64,000 nucleotides of DNA from Rostratula benghalensis. Its lineage: Eukaryota > Chordata > Aves > Charadriiformes > Rostratulidae. Shown here in pieces: positions 61,750 through 64,000 of this stretch. The stretch's first letter is position 1, and the number at the start of each line of letters is the position of its first letter. The stretch lies in NCBI GenBank assembly GCA_013399305.1, contig VXAI01000015.1, positions 5,104,845-5,168,844 of the forward strand, given 5' to 3'. A program made the translations under genes and the position numbers. Under the pieces are notes generated by a model. That model did no database searches. It had not been told where the DNA came from and was given only the letters and a program-made list of their open reading frames with translations.

Positions 61750-63946
61750 GTCACTACTCTCCAAAGAGTTGTCCAAGAGAGCCTTTCAGTGGCTACCTGG
61801 CAGGGTTCAGCTACGTATGTCTGTCAGCTATGTCAGAGCTCTCTTGTGTGGATTGCCCCAATGTGGATTGAGTACTGCACCATCCATACTCTTTTGGATG
61901 CTGGGAGACTGTGGAAGCCAAACAGAGCCTTACTGCTGCTGTACCCAACTGCAAATGATAGCATCCATCAGCACTTCCTTCTTGCTCCACTGAAAGTGGG
62001 TTTATGAATCTGAACCACAGCTAAGCAAAATTTGGTTAGCGCTTAAATCTTTGAACCAGTTTTCTTCAGCGGCATTTTCCCCTGTATTGAATTTTCTACT
62101 GTTATCCTGAGTCTTTGACTGTGATGACAGGAATGCTAACCTAATATTCCTTTTCCTATTTTTTAATAGAAGGAGGTAGAGGAAATAAATAGTGTTGCAT
62201 TCACCACTGAGTATTCATGCCAGGCACTTTTTTCTCTGTAGATTTAACGAAGCATGGGAACATAAAATCTAGTTGTCCAGTGCCAACTGATTGAAAATTT
62301 GAATATCAAGGGGCAAAAAATGTCCCTGGGATGTGGAATGTTCAGGAATCATTCACCAGGACTCATTTGCTTTGATAGGCTTGGGGGGTTTTTGTTGCTG
62401 GTTTTGTTTATAATGTTATCTGTCCAAAATGGAATTTTTAAGTAGAGAAGGGGAATCCACTATGTTATTGGCTATGTATTTTCCATGACCAGCTGTCTGC
62501 CCTTTTACATTTGCTTGTTGGTAATCTATGTTGAATAAATTTGGAAGAGCATCCAGATACTGGAAAGGTTCAGGAAAGGTTTGATTTCTGATGACAAAAA
62601 TCAGTGTTCTGTGAAGTTAAATGCACTATGTAAGTTATTGCTACGGGATAATTGGATTTTGTATATCCATTATCATAAGAGTGAAGGGACATTCCTCTCT
62701 GGATATGTCTTAAGGATTCTCCATGGTGTTTCCTTACACCACTTGTAATCTTCATTCTAGTGAGCATAATGAAAGTGGGCGTAGACTGCAAACTACTCTG
62801 GGATGTCTTGAATTGTTTTGCAAGTCCAACACAGTAGAAACAGATCCCACAGAGAGCTTTCCAAGCATAAGTCAGTAAGAACACTTCATAATAGTATGAG
62901 CCAAAATAGATTTTTGACTGTTAGAATTAGTAAGTAAATTACTGATGATAAATAGTTCTATGTCATAGGTTTAAGAATGACATAAAACAGTGACTACATC
63001 AAGAGACAGATGGTAGTTTCCCTTGATTCCTGGGGTTAAACTTGTTGAGTATTTGCCATCACAGCATTTATCTGTGTGTCCACTGGAATCCCATGCTGAA
63101 AGTGACTGCTACAGGACAGAGGTCTGCATTCACAAGTGCAGTGCCTGTGGCTACATAGAAAAGATTGTGTGACCAAAAGCAGGGTCATAATAAAGGATTT
63201 GAGTGTGTGAATCCATTGCTTTTTGGTTGGTTTTCTGTGCATCTCTCAGACCATCTAACGATAGGCATAGTCCGGAGACCAAAACCCATACTTTGGAATT
63301 TCTGGTTAGAGCATGGTGAGGGAAGAGGAAGAAAGAGGTTTTACTTTCTGCCACTGTTACTAGATGGCAATGCTGCTTATTGGCACCATCCATAGGTGTA
63401 TCTATTCAAAAAATTCACCCTATGCCAGCATTGTAATGTTAAAATATAATATAAACAAAGAAAAGGAAATTCTGTCTCCCTCCACTGCTCCTTAAGCTTG
63501 CTTTCTCTACTCCTGTACTGAGTAAGAGAGTGCTGGCTTGGGGTCCTCTGTCTTTCCTTGCTTTTACAAGCCTATACAGGAGGTTACAGAAGGGCATCAT
63601 ACTCTCTGCACCATTTGACACTATGCCAGTATGGCTTTCTTAACACATCAAGAAGTTGGGTTCCTCCAGCCTGTACTGAAAGGAAAACTTTTACCGCTTT
63701 GAGTGACTGCATTCTTATGTGAAAATAAAGCAGGAGTGTGGCCCTTGAAAAACAAAATCCCATTCTTCTCTTCACCTATTCACTGTTTAGCATTCATCAC
63801 CATGTGTTGCAGTGCTAAGACTCCAATAAGACTTCATCAGTCATGGTTTTGCAGTCCTGCTAAAAAAAGTTCAGTTTTTATTAAACAATGCAGCACAATG
63901 AATGGATAGGGTAAAATTTAGTGAGATTAACTGGGCTGTATTTCAG
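61750..63946. other. No gene seen
   Basis: AT-rich non-coding sequence. The 123-codon frame at 61636-62007 overlaps the palindromic repeat and lacks splice signals or recognisable similarity. Confidence 0.6.
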
Positions 63947-64000
63947 ATGCCAATCATCTTTAAAGCAATGAGCGATGTCAAGATGGATGAAAAACAGTGT
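63947..64000 (+). CDS. Candidate exon cut by the window end, unconfirmed
   Basis: GGGCTGTATTTCAG at 63933-63946 is a plausible acceptor. After it one frame is open to the window end and reads MPIIFKAMSDVKMDEKQC; the other two frames stop at once. It is too short to judge, and no donor is visible because the window ends. Confidence 0.18.
   Translation, partial: MPIIFKAMSDVKMDEKQC

Noticed and set aside
61636..62007. 123-codon plus-strand frame
   Set aside because: It overlaps a palindromic fossil repeat, begins in AT-rich DNA without promoter or acceptor, and has no recognisable motif.
1..64000. CRISPR arrays, operons, phage-like or defence-system gene clusters, endogenous retrovirus
   Set aside because: No spaced direct repeats, no dense coding on either strand, and no paired long terminal repeats or retroviral protein motifs were seen.

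Overview
This looks like nuclear DNA from a bird. The clearest sign is a CR1 retrotransposon tail at 10446-10772 whose end carries the 8-bp repeat (ATTCTATG on its own strand) typical of avian CR1 copies. The sequence is AT-rich and CpG-poor, with intron-like and intergenic texture, poly-A/poly-T tracts, very old amniote repeats and one run of Ns. No open frame exceeds 135 codons in 64 kb, so nothing here is a compact prokaryotic or viral coding region.

Layout. Positions 1 to about 42220 contain no gene I can support. They hold old repeats: an L2-type tail near 6700, a palindromic MITE-like copy at 9529, the CR1 at 10446, a much older CR1 at 19605, a MIR/CORE-SINE at 25700, a second palindromic copy at 28675 and a decayed MIR at 32873. 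Simple tracts lie among them, including a T18-G13 block at 33942. At 42220-42512 composition changes sharply to GC-rich with clustered CpGs, two CCAAT boxes and a YY1-type site on a start codon. A short first coding exon follows (42418-42512, 31 codons plus two bases), ending at a consensus splice donor. I read this as the promoter and first exon of a plus-strand protein-coding gene whose product starts with a hydrophobic signal peptide or signal anchor. I do not recognise the gene.

Positions 42513-64000 are then most simply its first intron or introns. They contain a (TG)n tract 13 bp after the donor, a 76-base assembly gap at 52565-52640, more old repeats, and a few segments with good splice signals (49879-50094, 50336-50395, 52113-52176, 63947 to the end). 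These are listed as low-confidence exon candidates only.

I found no tRNA, rRNA, CRISPR array, intact transposon, endogenous retrovirus or gene cluster, and no sign of a new biological system. The observations worth following are the promoter and first exon, the exon candidates, the unusually open CR1 tail, a possible retrocopy end at 983-1032, and several palindromic old repeats.
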